From assembly GCF_036323475.1 (NCBI RefSeq), contig NZ_AP028934.1:372001-436000 (forward strand): a stretch of DNA of 64,000 bases. The letters run 5' to 3'. The position numbers were made by a program, and so were the translations under genes. The notes beneath the pieces are model-generated. The model was not told the DNA's origin. It made no database searches and saw nothing but the letters and a program-made list of their open reading frames with translations. Positions 35,057-45,399 of this stretch are shown in pieces. Position 1 is the first letter of the stretch. The number at the start of each line of letters is the position of its first letter. The DNA comes from Solobacterium moorei. GTDB taxonomy: Bacteria; Bacillota_I; Bacilli_A; Erysipelotrichales; Erysipelotrichaceae.

Positions 35057-38000
35057 ATGAAACATATTAATGAACTTATTGGCATTTTAGAAGGTGCTAT
35101 TTTTGACGATATAATAAATAGCAATGAAGTTGACTGTATCAAAAAATGGGTTGATAAAAATAGAAATCTTACTAATGATATATTGCATATTGAACTAATT
35201 GAAATGATAGACAATGCTATTGATGAATCGAAACTTAGTGATGATACTAAATCTTCTATCTATGCAATTTGTAAAAAAATTTTATCAGACACAACCGATG
35301 CACATGCTAAAACCTATGAACTAAATGGAATTATTAAAGGAATTATTTGTGATGGGAAAATACATGACATTGAGTTTGAAAAACTAAGAAAGTGGATTGA
35401 TTCATATGGCCACATTGTAAAAGAGTATATGCTAGGTGAAAAACTATGCAATGAAATAGAAAATATTATAAAACAAAATTCTTTTGCAAAAATTGATCAA
35501 ACAGAAGTAATTAAATATTTTGATAAGATTGTAAAGAATATTGCTTTTGAAGAAAAATTAGATTATTTATGTAAACTTACAGAAGAGAGAAAAATAATTG
35601 GAGTGGAACTAATTGATATATTAGATAATGAAACTGCAATTAAAGAAATCCACAGCAGGGCAGAGAGAAAATTAATTCAAATGATGAACTCATATAGTGG
35701 ATATTGTGCAAAGTCCGAAATTATCATTATTTCTTTAACTCTCATTGCTATGCTTGCATATAATGGAAATTTTTACGATAGTGTAAGAGAAACATATCAA
35801 ATCCTTTATTCAAAATATACTGAACAGAAAGTTGAAGGGGTGATTAGAGATGTATTATCTAATTACAAATATGATTCTGAATCAAATAGTAGAGGAAGAA
35901 GAATAAATACTGTATTGGAAAATTCAATTGTCCCACAACCTTTTTTACATGGCTTTTTTGATTTTATCTATGATATCTATAAATTAAATTTTGAATATAG
36001 TCTCCCTGATGACTTACAGGAGGACTTTGCCTTTGTTTTTGATTGGCTAAAAAAATCGATACAAACAACCGGTGATGACATATCCATAAATGTAACTAAG
36101 AAAACATATAAGTTGATCGCTACAACTAAACAGTTAATTAATAGCGCTGATGGCACGGAAGCTTTAATCAGACTAAGTAGTATTATAGTAAAGCTAATAG
36201 ATAAGAGATTTTGGAATCGAAATATCAAAGTTTCTAATCCATATTTAAAAAAAGGATATGAAAGCTGGGAAAAGAGTATTAAAGATCCGAATCATGCATG
36301 GTCAGAAAATACGAGGTTAAAACAGGGACTACGGTCTAAATGGGAAGCAAAATTTATATTAATGGATGACTCTGTGCACCTGATTACACCAATTCATCGG
36401 ATAAAAGCAGATTATGATTATAGAGAATTAGCTATTGTTGTTATGAATGGTAACGAAGAATTATATAGAAACAATACTTGTGATATACGAGAGATTATTG
36501 GTGGGTATCAAATTAATACAAATAATATTGAAATCACTAAGCCATTAGGGAAAGTTACCTATAAGTTAATGGAAGGTAGCAGGGTAATTTATGATAGTGG
36601 AGATAAACTATATCGAGATTGTATTGTTTTTAAAGATGATAATCAGGAATTTAAGCAAGAAATAAAAAATAATACAGATTATGAAGGGAAAATAATTATT
36701 GCATATCAGGACAGCAATAGTGATTGTGAAATGATATGTAAGAAAGAATACTTTTCTTTAGGATATCAACTAGTAAAGTTTGGTGATGTAATACAAATTG
36801 GAGATACACTTTTCAACTTTTCCTCGATGAATGAACCTGGTATTTTTGGTGATAAATATCTGAATTGTTATGTTAGACAGGATAAACAAAATAAGCTGTT
36901 GCCTGTATATTCGGGAATTTGCTATGTTATGTTTGAGGTGGATAATTCTTCAAATAAATTTGAAATTTTTATCAATGGTAAGATTTATAGACTGAAAGAT
37001 CTTGAATTTAGAACGATTGAAAAATTAGGTAGAACACAATATGTGATCAAACTTGAAATTCATAAATCAGACATCTATAGAATTGAAGTTAATCAATTAC
37101 TGCCTGAAAAAGTGGAATGTGTTTTAAAGAAAGAGTTTGTGTATGATACATTGCTCGAATATTCAAGTGAATTAATAAATAGATCGCAATATAAAGTTAA
37201 TTTTAAGTCTCATCTTGCAAATAAAAACTTTGAGATAACGGTAGATAGTAGCAATTTCAGATTAGATTTTATTCAGTTTGATCTTCACGGGAATAAATAT
37301 TGTTATTTAATTCCTTTTGAGTTTAAATTTTATCAAATCGACAATGAGAAATGGCACTTTGTAGATGAAGATATTTGGGTAGATGATATCAATGAAAATA
37401 CTGTCTTAAACATCTATAATACACAATTTGATAGTGTATTCATTTTGACTGATGTAGGTAAAATGAAAGATGATGAGATCAGAATAATCAATAAAGACTT
37501 TTATAAACAACTTAAGATACATTTTTTAATTACATATTCTGATTTATACAATTTTGTAAGTTTAATATTTACGGAAAATGGAAAACCAAAATTTTTAATA
37601 CGAATTTATAATAGATGCGTTATTGACTCTGAATTAACACAAATACAATGTGTTGATTATCCAAAAAAAATAGCGGTTACTCCAGTATACTGCGGAAAGA
37701 ATAAAATCTATTATGAAATCAAAAATAAATCTGGTGAAAAAATATATAAGAGTAAACTATTGGAAAGTGGAGAAACTGATTTTTTGAGCGAATTTGAATC
37801 ATTTAAAGAATATACTTTGATTTTTTTCGAAAAGACAAAGAAGTTGCAGTTAAAACCAAGACCTCTATACGAAGTAAATAAAACTTTTTATGCAAGAGAG
37901 GATCTTACAGGGAAAGTGTTCAAAATATCTGATATTTATATCCATAAAACTATTAGGGGAGTATTTACTGAAAAACATTATGAAACGAATAATTACTATC

Positions 38001-38278
38001 TCAAATTTCTAAAATTACTTAATTTAAAAGAGGGTATATTTGAAGGCGAAATTTATAGAAAATATTCAACGGGGAATTACTATCTATCAAATATCAACCC
38101 AGTTGAGATAGAACTTTGCAGCGGTATCATAAATGATTCAGTTGAAATTTATATGGCAAATGAAGGGGATGGACTACTATTTGACTATGAGCATAGAGGA
38201 GTTTTAAATGCTATGGATTCACAGACGGCATCAGATATATTCATGTATACAGTTGTATTAGAGGATAATTTAGAATGA
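35057..38278 (+). CDS. Large defence-operon protein with TerB-like repeats
   Basis: I do not recognise a named family for this 1073-residue protein. Two related N-terminal units (residues 12-33 and 94-115) share the pattern 'G-(I/A)-D--I---E---(I/L)-KW(V/I)D', which is typical of TerB-like helical domains. Residues to about 400 look mainly helical; the remaining 670 are rich in beta-type, aromatic and Lys/Asn text, like repeated beta-sandwich modules. No nuclease or ATPase motif or membrane segment is visible. Its stop overlaps the helicase start (ATGA), so both products are made together. The size and partner recall DruH of Druantia type III, but I cannot confirm homology. Confidence 0.65.
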   Translation: MKHINELIGILEGAIFDDIINSNEVDCIKKWVDKNRNLTNDILHIELIEMIDNAIDESKLSDDTKSSIYAICKKILSDTTDAHAKTYELNGIIKGIICDGKIHDIEFEKLRKWIDSYGHIVKEYMLGEKLCNEIENIIKQNSFAKIDQTEVIKYFDKIVKNIAFEEKLDYLCKLTEERKIIGVELIDILDNETAIKEIHSRAERKLIQMMNSYSGYCAKSEIIIISLTLIAMLAYNGNFYDSVRETYQILYSKYTEQKVEGVIRDVLSNYKYDSESNSRGRRINTVLENSIVPQPFLHGFFDFIYDIYKLNFEYSLPDDLQEDFAFVFDWLKKSIQTTGDDISINVTKKTYKLIATTKQLINSADGTEALIRLSSIIVKLIDKRFWNRNIKVSNPYLKKGYESWEKSIKDPNHAWSENTRLKQGLRSKWEAKFILMDDSVHLITPIHRIKADYDYRELAIVVMNGNEELYRNNTCDIREIIGGYQINTNNIEITKPLGKVTYKLMEGSRVIYDSGDKLYRDCIVFKDDNQEFKQEIKNNTDYEGKIIIAYQDSNSDCEMICKKEYFSLGYQLVKFGDVIQIGDTLFNFSSMNEPGIFGDKYLNCYVRQDKQNKLLPVYSGICYVMFEVDNSSNKFEIFINGKIYRLKDLEFRTIEKLGRTQYVIKLEIHKSDIYRIEVNQLLPEKVECVLKKEFVYDTLLEYSSELINRSQYKVNFKSHLANKNFEITVDSSNFRLDFIQFDLHGNKYCYLIPFEFKFYQIDNEKWHFVDEDIWVDDINENTVLNIYNTQFDSVFILTDVGKMKDDEIRIINKDFYKQLKIHFLITYSDLYNFVSLIFTENGKPKFLIRIYNRCVIDSELTQIQCVDYPKKIAVTPVYCGKNKIYYEIKNKSGEKIYKSKLLESGETDFLSEFESFKEYTLIFFEKTKKLQLKPRPLYEVNKTFYAREDLTGKVFKISDIYIHKTIRGVFTEKHYETNNYYLKFLKLLNLKEGIFEGEIYRKYSTGNYYLSNINPVEIELCSGIINDSVEIYMANEGDGLLFDYEHRGVLNAMDSQTASDIFMYTVVLEDNLE

Positions 38279-41200
38279 AAAAACTTAACCCAATCGAGAA
38301 GTCACGTTATATTACGAATAGATATAAAGAATATTTGAAATCATCATTTAATTTTGGTGAAGGAAGGCTACAAAATTTATTCTTAGAAGAATTAAAGAAA
38401 GAGAATTTATTCAAGGGTCCGTATGTTGATATGAATTTTCCTTTTCAAAGGGGAAAAAATATTAAATCTTTGATTGATGAAGGGATTATATGTGAGTCTT
38501 TTCGAAAACTAAATGATATTAACTTTACTAGACCTTTATATTCTCATCAAGAAGAAGCAATACGCATTATTGGGAAAGGACATAGTGCAGTAATTACTAC
38601 GGGAACAGGTTCTGGGAAAACTGAAAGCTTCTTGTATCCAATTCTTAACGATTTACTTTTTGATGTTGAGAAAGGAAATAAGGAAGTTGGAATACGCGCA
38701 ATTTTTCTTTATCCAATGAATGCACTTGTTAATGATCAAATAGAACGAATTAGAAATATTCTATCAACATGCCCGGAGATAACATTTGGTTTTTTTACTG
38801 GAGAAACACCAGAAAAAGCAACATCAAATACAAGAAAAAAGTTGGGTGAAGAAAATAAAGCTATTATACCCGATAATGAACTAGTATCAAGAGAAGAAAT
38901 ACGTAATAATCCTCCTCATTTGTTATTTACAAACTATTCAATGCTGGAGTATCTATTAATACGTCCAAATGATTATTCTCTTTTTGAAGAGGATAGATTA
39001 AAGAATTGGAAATTTGTGATACTAGATGAAGCACATACTTATAATGGATCATTGGGGATTGAAATATCATTATTATTGCGAAGACTGACAGGCTTGGCAC
39101 AAAAGCGCCCAAGGTTTATATTGACTAGTGCAACTTTAGGACGACAAGGTAAATCAGAAGGGGATATCATCAAGTTTGCAAATAACTTAACATCAGCTGA
39201 TTTTGAGCTTGATGATATAATTTTCTCAAAAAGAATTGATCTAAAAGGACAAGGGCTATACAGAGTTTTGGGGAGTGATTATATAGCATTAAAAAATAAC
39301 CTTGAATCTTTAGATAATATTCAACAAATAACAAATAAATATTATTCTTGCCAGTCTTCGGATATACGTGAAGTTTTATATGAATTACTATCCAAAGATA
39401 TAAATGTTCATGAATTATGTGAATTGTTAAGAAACGGTGCAAAGGAATTTAGGTCACTTTATCAAAAATTTAAAGAATTTGTTTTAGAGGAAGAACTCAT
39501 AGCTTTAATTGATATTATCAATAATGCTGAAAAAAATGGGATTGGGTTATTCGATTTGAAATATCATTCTTTTGTACGTCCACTTTCCGGTGCATATATT
39601 ACATATGGGAAAGAGCCTAAATTAACCCTCACAAAAACTAATGAAATTGATGGAATGAAAGCTTTTGAGATTGGTAACTGTCGATTTTGCAATTCAATTT
39701 ATATTATTGGAAAAATAAAAAAAAGAGAAAGTGATGGATTGAGTTATCTTCTACAAAATAAGGAAGTAGATATTTATGAAAATTATGGAAATGATCAATT
39801 TGTAAGATTAGATTATTTCTTGCTTGAAAATGTTATTAGTGAAGATGAGTCAGAGAAAGAACAACTCGAGGAATATAGTATTTGTGCAAAATGTGGTGAA
39901 ATCCATGAGCCAAGTAATCTAAACGCAAACGGTTGTAATTGTGGAGATGATTACCGTTTTATTGCTTATCTTGTTCCACATGGGAATAAGAAAGATGAAT
40001 TTTCAATCTATAATAATATTACTCAATGCCCATGTTGTGGACATAAAGGTAAAATGGGGGTAGTAAAAGCATTGAATATAGGTAAGGATGAAGGAACAGC
40101 ATTAATAGCACAAACATTATATGAGGCTATTGATGAGGATGAGCAAGAGCCTATAAGTGTTAAGAAAATTTCACTAAAATCCATAGATAACCTTTCTAAG
40201 AAGTTACCAGAGAAGAAGACTAAACAATTCCTTGCATTTTCAGATAGTAGACAGCAAGCAAGTTTTGCTGCAGTCTTTTTCGATTCTAACCATGTCCGTA
40301 TGTTAAGGAAACGCTTGATATGGGAAATTATTGTAAAAAATCAATTTAAAGATATGACTGTTGATGAACTCGCTTCATATCTTACGGAAGAAATAAAGAC
40401 AAAAGATCTATTTCAAAATGATATGAATTCCCATAAAAATGCATGGGCTGCAATTATGGTAGATCTATTAAAAGTGGATGGTTCATATGATGGCGAAGCT
40501 CTGGGCTTATATTATTTTAACTTAGATATTCAACATATACTTGATCTGTTAGATTATGAAGAAATTGAAGATTTATTTTCAGAGCTTGGTTGCAATATGA
40601 ATAAGGATGAATTAAATACCCTTATGCAAATCGTTCTATCAGTATTTAAAATAACACCTGCAATTAGCTATGCTAAGTCTACACTTACGCCAGAGGAAAA
40701 AGAGAATTTTTTAGGTTATAGACAGTTTAACAACTATGTAATTGAAAAAGGTAGTCAGGGTAAGAGAGGCACTAGAAGTTTTTTGCCAATTAACAAAAAT
40801 GATAATGGTCAAGTTAGATTTGTAAAAAAAGTATTTGATTGTTCTTCGGGAAATGCAATAAAGATACTACAATATATTTTTACTATTTTAGTTCAAGGAA
40901 ATGAGTGTTGTAAAAGCGATCCCCTATTAGTAAAGCATGATAAGGAAGATTCATACCAAATAAATGTAAGCAGGTATATTGTTAAGAATTATAAGACGTC
41001 TAAATTTTATCGATGCAATAAATGTGGAAGACTGACGCCGTACAATCTCAGAGGAAAGTGCCCTCAAGATAACTGTAGTGGAACATTGATAGAGACTGAT
41101 CCAGATAAAGTTTTATCAAATAATTTTTATCGTAAACAATATAAAGAGAAAAAAATAGAACGTATTGTTATTCAAGAACATACTGCACAACTTAATAGAA

Positions 41201-43395
41201 AACAAGCAAGGGACTATCAAGTTGATTTTAAGAATAAAAAGATTAACATTTTAAGTTGTTCTACAACTTTTGAAATGGGTATTGATATTGGCGGGTTAGA
41301 AACGATTTTTATGAGAAATGTTCCACCAACTCCGGCAAATTATGTGCAGAGAGCTGGACGCGCAGGTAGAAGAAAAGATAGCGCTGCATATATTCTTACA
41401 TATTGTGGAACGGGATCGCATGATTATACATATTTTTCGGAACCGGAAAGAATGATCTCAGGAGTGATAAATCCGCCGTACTTTAATGTGCTAAACAAGA
41501 AAATCATAGTTAGACATCTAATGGCAGCGAGCTTAGGATATTATTTCAGATTGTATCCAGAACTATTTAGTAACTTAGATGCATTTATCTTCAATGGTGG
41601 AGTAGAACGATTCAACGAATATATCCAATCACATCCAGATGATTTAAATCAATATATAAATCAAAAAATTCTACCGGAAAAACAGTATGATAACTATAAG
41701 GATTTTAAATGGATCGAACAGATGGGCGGAGAAGATGAAAAACTGAGTAATTTTGCTGATACAATCTGGCAGATAATGGATGAATACGAAGAGGCTAAGA
41801 AACAAGCAATAGCCGATGACCGTGGGGCAGACTCAGATTATTACAAAGGTCAAATTGAGGCACTAAAGAAAGAAAATGTTTTAGAGTATTTATCCAAATA
41901 TTGCGTTATTCCAAAGTATGGATTCCCAGTAGATGTTGTGGATCTCCAAATTTATGAAAAAGGTGTGCCACAAAATAACTATGCAATGAGCAGAGATTTA
42001 AAAGTTGCTATTTCTGAATATGCACCAGATTCTGAGGTCATTGTTGATAAAAAGAAATACACATCTAAATACATCACTCTTAAGAGAAATTCAGAGTTTA
42101 CAAAGAACTGGTTTGTTAAATGCCGACATTGCGAAAAAATCAATATATTTGTTAGCAGAAATGAACGAGCAAAATGTAAGTATTGCGGGCAGGAAATCTC
42201 AACAGAGATAAATGAATACTATATTGAACCGCGCAATGGATTTAAGACAGGTGAAGGCAAAGAAAGCTTACATCTTAAACCAAAAAGATCATATGCAGGT
42301 GAAGTTATCTATCTTGGCGGGGGAAAACCTGATGATAAGAAACTTGCTATTGGAAATTGTATGTTTATTGAAACGAGTAGTGAAGACAGAATGCTTGTAA
42401 TGAACAAATCAAGTTTCTATTTGTGTCCAACATGTGGATATAGTGAGATTGGCAATACCATAGGTAGTTTCTCTGCACCACAAGATAAGGTAAAGCATAA
42501 AAATTTCAAACAATATTCATGCTCATGCGATACATTAGAAAAGGTTCACTTAGGTCACAAATTTGAGACTGATGTCACAAGATTTACTATACCTATGCTT
42601 TACAGTAATGAAAAAACTGGTTATTCAGAAGCTTTAACATTTCTATATGCTTTCCTTGAAGGGGTAAGCATTGCATTAGGTATAGAACGATTTGATATTA
42701 ATGGTGTCGTAGAAGAAAATTTTGAGATGAATAGCTATGATGTACTTCTTTATGATAATGTACCTGGTGGTGCAGGACATGTTAAACGTTTACTTAGCAA
42801 GGAAGCAGTTGTAAGATCCTTGCAAGAAGGCCTAAATAAAGTTAGCAAAGATTGTTGTGATGAAAATACATCTTGCTATAATTGTTTGAGAAATTATTAC
42901 AATCAACCCCATCATGGTTTATTAGTGCGAAAATTTGCAATAGATAAAATTAAACAACTATTACTAGCTATTGAAAAATCAGCAGAATCTTTCCGAAATA
43001 ATAATTCTGGTTGGCTTAACCAACAAAAAGCTCCGAACAGTGAAATGCAACTCATTCTAGGAACAGATGGTAGAAATCCCGGTACAGAAACAGCAAGTGA
43101 GATTTGGTCTGATTTATTAGATGATTGTTTTGATGATAACGAAGTTTCTCTTATTACACAACTTAAGAATAATAGTCCAGAAATGATAGCGGCTCCGTAT
43201 TATAGAAAGACGGTTAAGATAAAAGAAACAGGTGAGGAATTCATTACGAGTCTAATTTGGTACGATAAGAAAGTTATATTATTCCTAAATGATGTACACA
43301 ATGATTATCTATTATCAATTAAGACAGGTTGGAATGTTTATAGTACTAAACAAGGTTTTGATGCGATGGAATTACTTTCAAAGGTGGGTAAATAG
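38275..43395 (+). CDS. DEAH-box helicase with zinc clusters and DUF1998 domain
   Basis: This 1706-residue SF2 helicase has Walker A TTGTGSGKTES near residue 113, DEAH in ILDEAHTYNG near 250, and a C-terminal motor with STTFEMGIDIG near 1003 and QRAGRAGRR near 1025. Cys pairs of zinc-binding type occur near 474, 536-555, 585, 914-938, 1283-1305 and 1383. The end has a DUF1998 region with PGGAGHV near 1500 and a Cys cluster (CCDE..SCYNC) near 1525. DUF1998 helicases include MrfA (DNA repair), DrmA/DrmB of DISARM and DruE of Druantia. It is embedded in an operon with overlapping or abutting genes, which favours defence. AT-rich, Asn/Lys-rich codon use. Confidence 0.88.
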   Translation: MKKLNPIEKSRYITNRYKEYLKSSFNFGEGRLQNLFLEELKKENLFKGPYVDMNFPFQRGKNIKSLIDEGIICESFRKLNDINFTRPLYSHQEEAIRIIGKGHSAVITTGTGSGKTESFLYPILNDLLFDVEKGNKEVGIRAIFLYPMNALVNDQIERIRNILSTCPEITFGFFTGETPEKATSNTRKKLGEENKAIIPDNELVSREEIRNNPPHLLFTNYSMLEYLLIRPNDYSLFEEDRLKNWKFVILDEAHTYNGSLGIEISLLLRRLTGLAQKRPRFILTSATLGRQGKSEGDIIKFANNLTSADFELDDIIFSKRIDLKGQGLYRVLGSDYIALKNNLESLDNIQQITNKYYSCQSSDIREVLYELLSKDINVHELCELLRNGAKEFRSLYQKFKEFVLEEELIALIDIINNAEKNGIGLFDLKYHSFVRPLSGAYITYGKEPKLTLTKTNEIDGMKAFEIGNCRFCNSIYIIGKIKKRESDGLSYLLQNKEVDIYENYGNDQFVRLDYFLLENVISEDESEKEQLEEYSICAKCGEIHEPSNLNANGCNCGDDYRFIAYLVPHGNKKDEFSIYNNITQCPCCGHKGKMGVVKALNIGKDEGTALIAQTLYEAIDEDEQEPISVKKISLKSIDNLSKKLPEKKTKQFLAFSDSRQQASFAAVFFDSNHVRMLRKRLIWEIIVKNQFKDMTVDELASYLTEEIKTKDLFQNDMNSHKNAWAAIMVDLLKVDGSYDGEALGLYYFNLDIQHILDLLDYEEIEDLFSELGCNMNKDELNTLMQIVLSVFKITPAISYAKSTLTPEEKENFLGYRQFNNYVIEKGSQGKRGTRSFLPINKNDNGQVRFVKKVFDCSSGNAIKILQYIFTILVQGNECCKSDPLLVKHDKEDSYQINVSRYIVKNYKTSKFYRCNKCGRLTPYNLRGKCPQDNCSGTLIETDPDKVLSNNFYRKQYKEKKIERIVIQEHTAQLNRKQARDYQVDFKNKKINILSCSTTFEMGIDIGGLETIFMRNVPPTPANYVQRAGRAGRRKDSAAYILTYCGTGSHDYTYFSEPERMISGVINPPYFNVLNKKIIVRHLMAASLGYYFRLYPELFSNLDAFIFNGGVERFNEYIQSHPDDLNQYINQKILPEKQYDNYKDFKWIEQMGGEDEKLSNFADTIWQIMDEYEEAKKQAIADDRGADSDYYKGQIEALKKENVLEYLSKYCVIPKYGFPVDVVDLQIYEKGVPQNNYAMSRDLKVAISEYAPDSEVIVDKKKYTSKYITLKRNSEFTKNWFVKCRHCEKINIFVSRNERAKCKYCGQEISTEINEYYIEPRNGFKTGEGKESLHLKPKRSYAGEVIYLGGGKPDDKKLAIGNCMFIETSSEDRMLVMNKSSFYLCPTCGYSEIGNTIGSFSAPQDKVKHKNFKQYSCSCDTLEKVHLGHKFETDVTRFTIPMLYSNEKTGYSEALTFLYAFLEGVSIALGIERFDINGVVEENFEMNSYDVLLYDNVPGGAGHVKRLLSKEAVVRSLQEGLNKVSKDCCDENTSCYNCLRNYYNQPHHGLLVRKFAIDKIKQLLLAIEKSAESFRNNNSGWLNQQKAPNSEMQLILGTDGRNPGTETASEIWSDLLDDCFDDNEVSLITQLKNNSPEMIAAPYYRKTVKIKETGEEFITSLIWYDKKVILFLNDVHNDYLLSIKTGWNVYSTKQGFDAMELLSKVGK

Positions 43396-43397
43396 TC

Positions 43398-45101
43398 ATG
43401 GCGATAATGATACCGGACATACCAAAAGAATTTAACGTCAAAAGTCGTGAAGGCTCAATGTTTGAAGAATTGAGTAGGCTATCTGATGAATATTATGTTT
43501 TTCATTCGTTTGAAATTGTTACTTTAAAGGGTAATGTGATTACAGAAAGTGAAACTGATTTTGTGATTTTTCATCCTAGAAAAGGATTGATTTGTCTTGA
43601 GGCAAAAGCAGGACAAGTTAAATATGAAAAAGGATACTGGCAGTATGGAAGTGGCGTGATTATGAAACATAATGGTCCATATTGCCAAGCGAAAAAGAAC
43701 AAGTGGAAACTTAGAGACTACATGATCTCGCACGGGCTGGAATATGAAAGCAATAACTGTAAGAAGATTCATGCAGTATGGTTTCCTGATGTACCGTTGG
43801 ATAATTTCAATAATGTTAATTTACCAGGAGAAGGGGATATTAATATAACTCTTACTGCAGATGCATTTGGACATATTCAAGAATGCATCGATAAGATTTT
43901 TGCCTACGAAGGTCAGGATAGATGTTTAACGAAATTATCTGATCAAAGTGTGAAAAAAATACTGAATAGGGTACTTGCACCATCCTTTAATTTAATATCA
44001 TTACAACAAGTTGAAAAAGAGAGGAATATTAGTGTTTTCAAGCGTTTGTTAAATGAGCAGGTAGCACTTCTTAACTATCTAGAAGATCAAAATAACGCTA
44101 TTATAAATGGACTTGCTGGAACCGGAAAAACAGTTATCGCTGTCGAGAAAGCAAGGCGTCATGCAATTCAAAACCAGAAAGTGTTATTCCTTTGCTATAA
44201 CTCATATTTAAAAGATCATTTACGAGAAGTATATTCAGATCCAAATATTGCATATTATACAGTGGCAGGACTTTCGCAAAAATTTTGTGGGAAAGTTGAT
44301 TATAAAGTTTTACAAGATAAATTGATAGAAATGCTACTTGATGGTACCTTCCCGTATCAGCATGTAATTGTAGATGAAGGTCAAGATTTTGGAAGAGAAG
44401 AAATTGACGAAGTGGAAATTATCAACATACTAAAAGAATTGACGGTTGAAAGTAAAAAACAAAATGGCACATTCTATTTGTTTTATGATAAAAATCAAAT
44501 GGTACAATCAACTGTTATTCCTGATTATATTAAGAATGCTGAATGTAAGTTAACACTTTATAGAAATTGTAGAAATACCGAAAATATCGCATTGACTTCA
44601 TTAAGATTTTTAGGTTCGGACAAATCCCCTAAACTGTACCCAGATGCTGTAGTTGGTGAACACCCTGAAATAGGTATTTGTAAAGGTAAAGACGAAACGA
44701 TTATGCTATTGAATGCAGAAATTGATAAATATGTTGATGCAGGATATAACGATGTTACAGTACTTACTTGTAAGACTGAAGAAAGTAGTGTTATAGCTGA
44801 GTGCTGTAAAGATTCGAAATATAGATATAAACGAGGATATGTTAGATTTACAACTTGCAGAAAATTTAAAGGATTAGAATCTGATGTGATTATTGTCATC
44901 GATATAGATAAGAAATCATTCGATGATGAAGGTAAAATGCTGATGTATGTAGGGACATCAAGAGCTAAATTTAAACTAAGTTGTATCATTAACATGTCGG
45001 AGGATGAATGCCTAGAAATAATGCGGGAAAGAAATGTGAAATCAAATAGAAATATTCGAAAATCATTTGCTACATTTTTTAATTCAAAAATTATTCAATA
45101 A
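43398..45101 (+). CDS. NERD-domain nuclease fused to UvrD-like helicase
   Basis: The 567-residue protein starts with a NERD domain (residues about 15-130): ETDFVIFHPRKGL and LEAKAGQV near 52-75 give the D-ExK pattern of this nuclease-related fold. An SF1 ATPase follows, with Walker A GLAGTGKT near 238, Walker B VDEGQDF near 322, a segment RKFKGLESDVIIVIDID near 495 and MYVGTSRAKFKL near 520. It starts 2 bases after the helicase stop, so it is the third gene of the operon and is followed by a terminator. NERD-helicase proteins recur in defence islands and may degrade foreign DNA. Confidence 0.85.
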   Translation: MAIMIPDIPKEFNVKSREGSMFEELSRLSDEYYVFHSFEIVTLKGNVITESETDFVIFHPRKGLICLEAKAGQVKYEKGYWQYGSGVIMKHNGPYCQAKKNKWKLRDYMISHGLEYESNNCKKIHAVWFPDVPLDNFNNVNLPGEGDINITLTADAFGHIQECIDKIFAYEGQDRCLTKLSDQSVKKILNRVLAPSFNLISLQQVEKERNISVFKRLLNEQVALLNYLEDQNNAIINGLAGTGKTVIAVEKARRHAIQNQKVLFLCYNSYLKDHLREVYSDPNIAYYTVAGLSQKFCGKVDYKVLQDKLIEMLLDGTFPYQHVIVDEGQDFGREEIDEVEIINILKELTVESKKQNGTFYLFYDKNQMVQSTVIPDYIKNAECKLTLYRNCRNTENIALTSLRFLGSDKSPKLYPDAVVGEHPEIGICKGKDETIMLLNAEIDKYVDAGYNDVTVLTCKTEESSVIAECCKDSKYRYKRGYVRFTTCRKFKGLESDVIIVIDIDKKSFDDEGKMLMYVGTSRAKFKLSCIINMSEDECLEIMRERNVKSNRNIRKSFATFFNSKIIQ

Positions 45102-45136
45102 ATTTTAGAATTTTCTATAGTATTTGGATAATATTA

Positions 45137-45178
45137 AAAGGAAGATACCTGACTAACACTAGTCTAGTATCTTCCTTT
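45137..45178. terminator. Terminator of the helicase operon
   Basis: A perfect 12-bp stem AAAGGAAGATAC / GTATCTTCCTTT with an 18-base loop lies 35 bases after the last stop codon. It can act in both directions. Confidence 0.75.
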
Positions 45179-45231
45179 GTTCATCTTGTTCTTGTGTATA
45201 TATACTTAATTCTTTGAGAGAATCTTTTTAA

Positions 45232-45300
45232 TTACTTTTGTTTTCTATTTTGTTAAATAGCTTTTCTAAGAATAAGATGCGTTTATATATTGTTTTTCTC
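45232..45300 (-). CDS. Possible 22-residue small protein
   Basis: ATG AGA AAA ... on the minus strand gives a basic, amphipathic 22-residue peptide (MRKTIYKRILFLEKLF...). AGGAGATG is 6 bases before the ATG, and a palindrome lies upstream. It has no known relative and could be chance, a leader peptide or the small component of a larger unit. Confidence 0.3.
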
Positions 45301-45322
45301 ATAATCTACATCTCCTATCTAT

Positions 45323-45340
45323 GATTAGTTTACGCTAACT
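45323..45340 (-). promoter_or_regulatory. Operator-like palindrome TTAGTT-N6-AACTAA
   Basis: Perfect 6-base arms surround TACGCT just upstream of the small open frame on the minus strand. The sequence recalls the TAGTTAGC/GCTAACTA operator at 18218, so the same class of repressor might bind both. Confidence 0.4.
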
Positions 45341-45399
45341 AACTCAAACTTGCAAGTATCTTGCTTGTAATAAAAATTAAACTACAGGTTCATTGTGGA

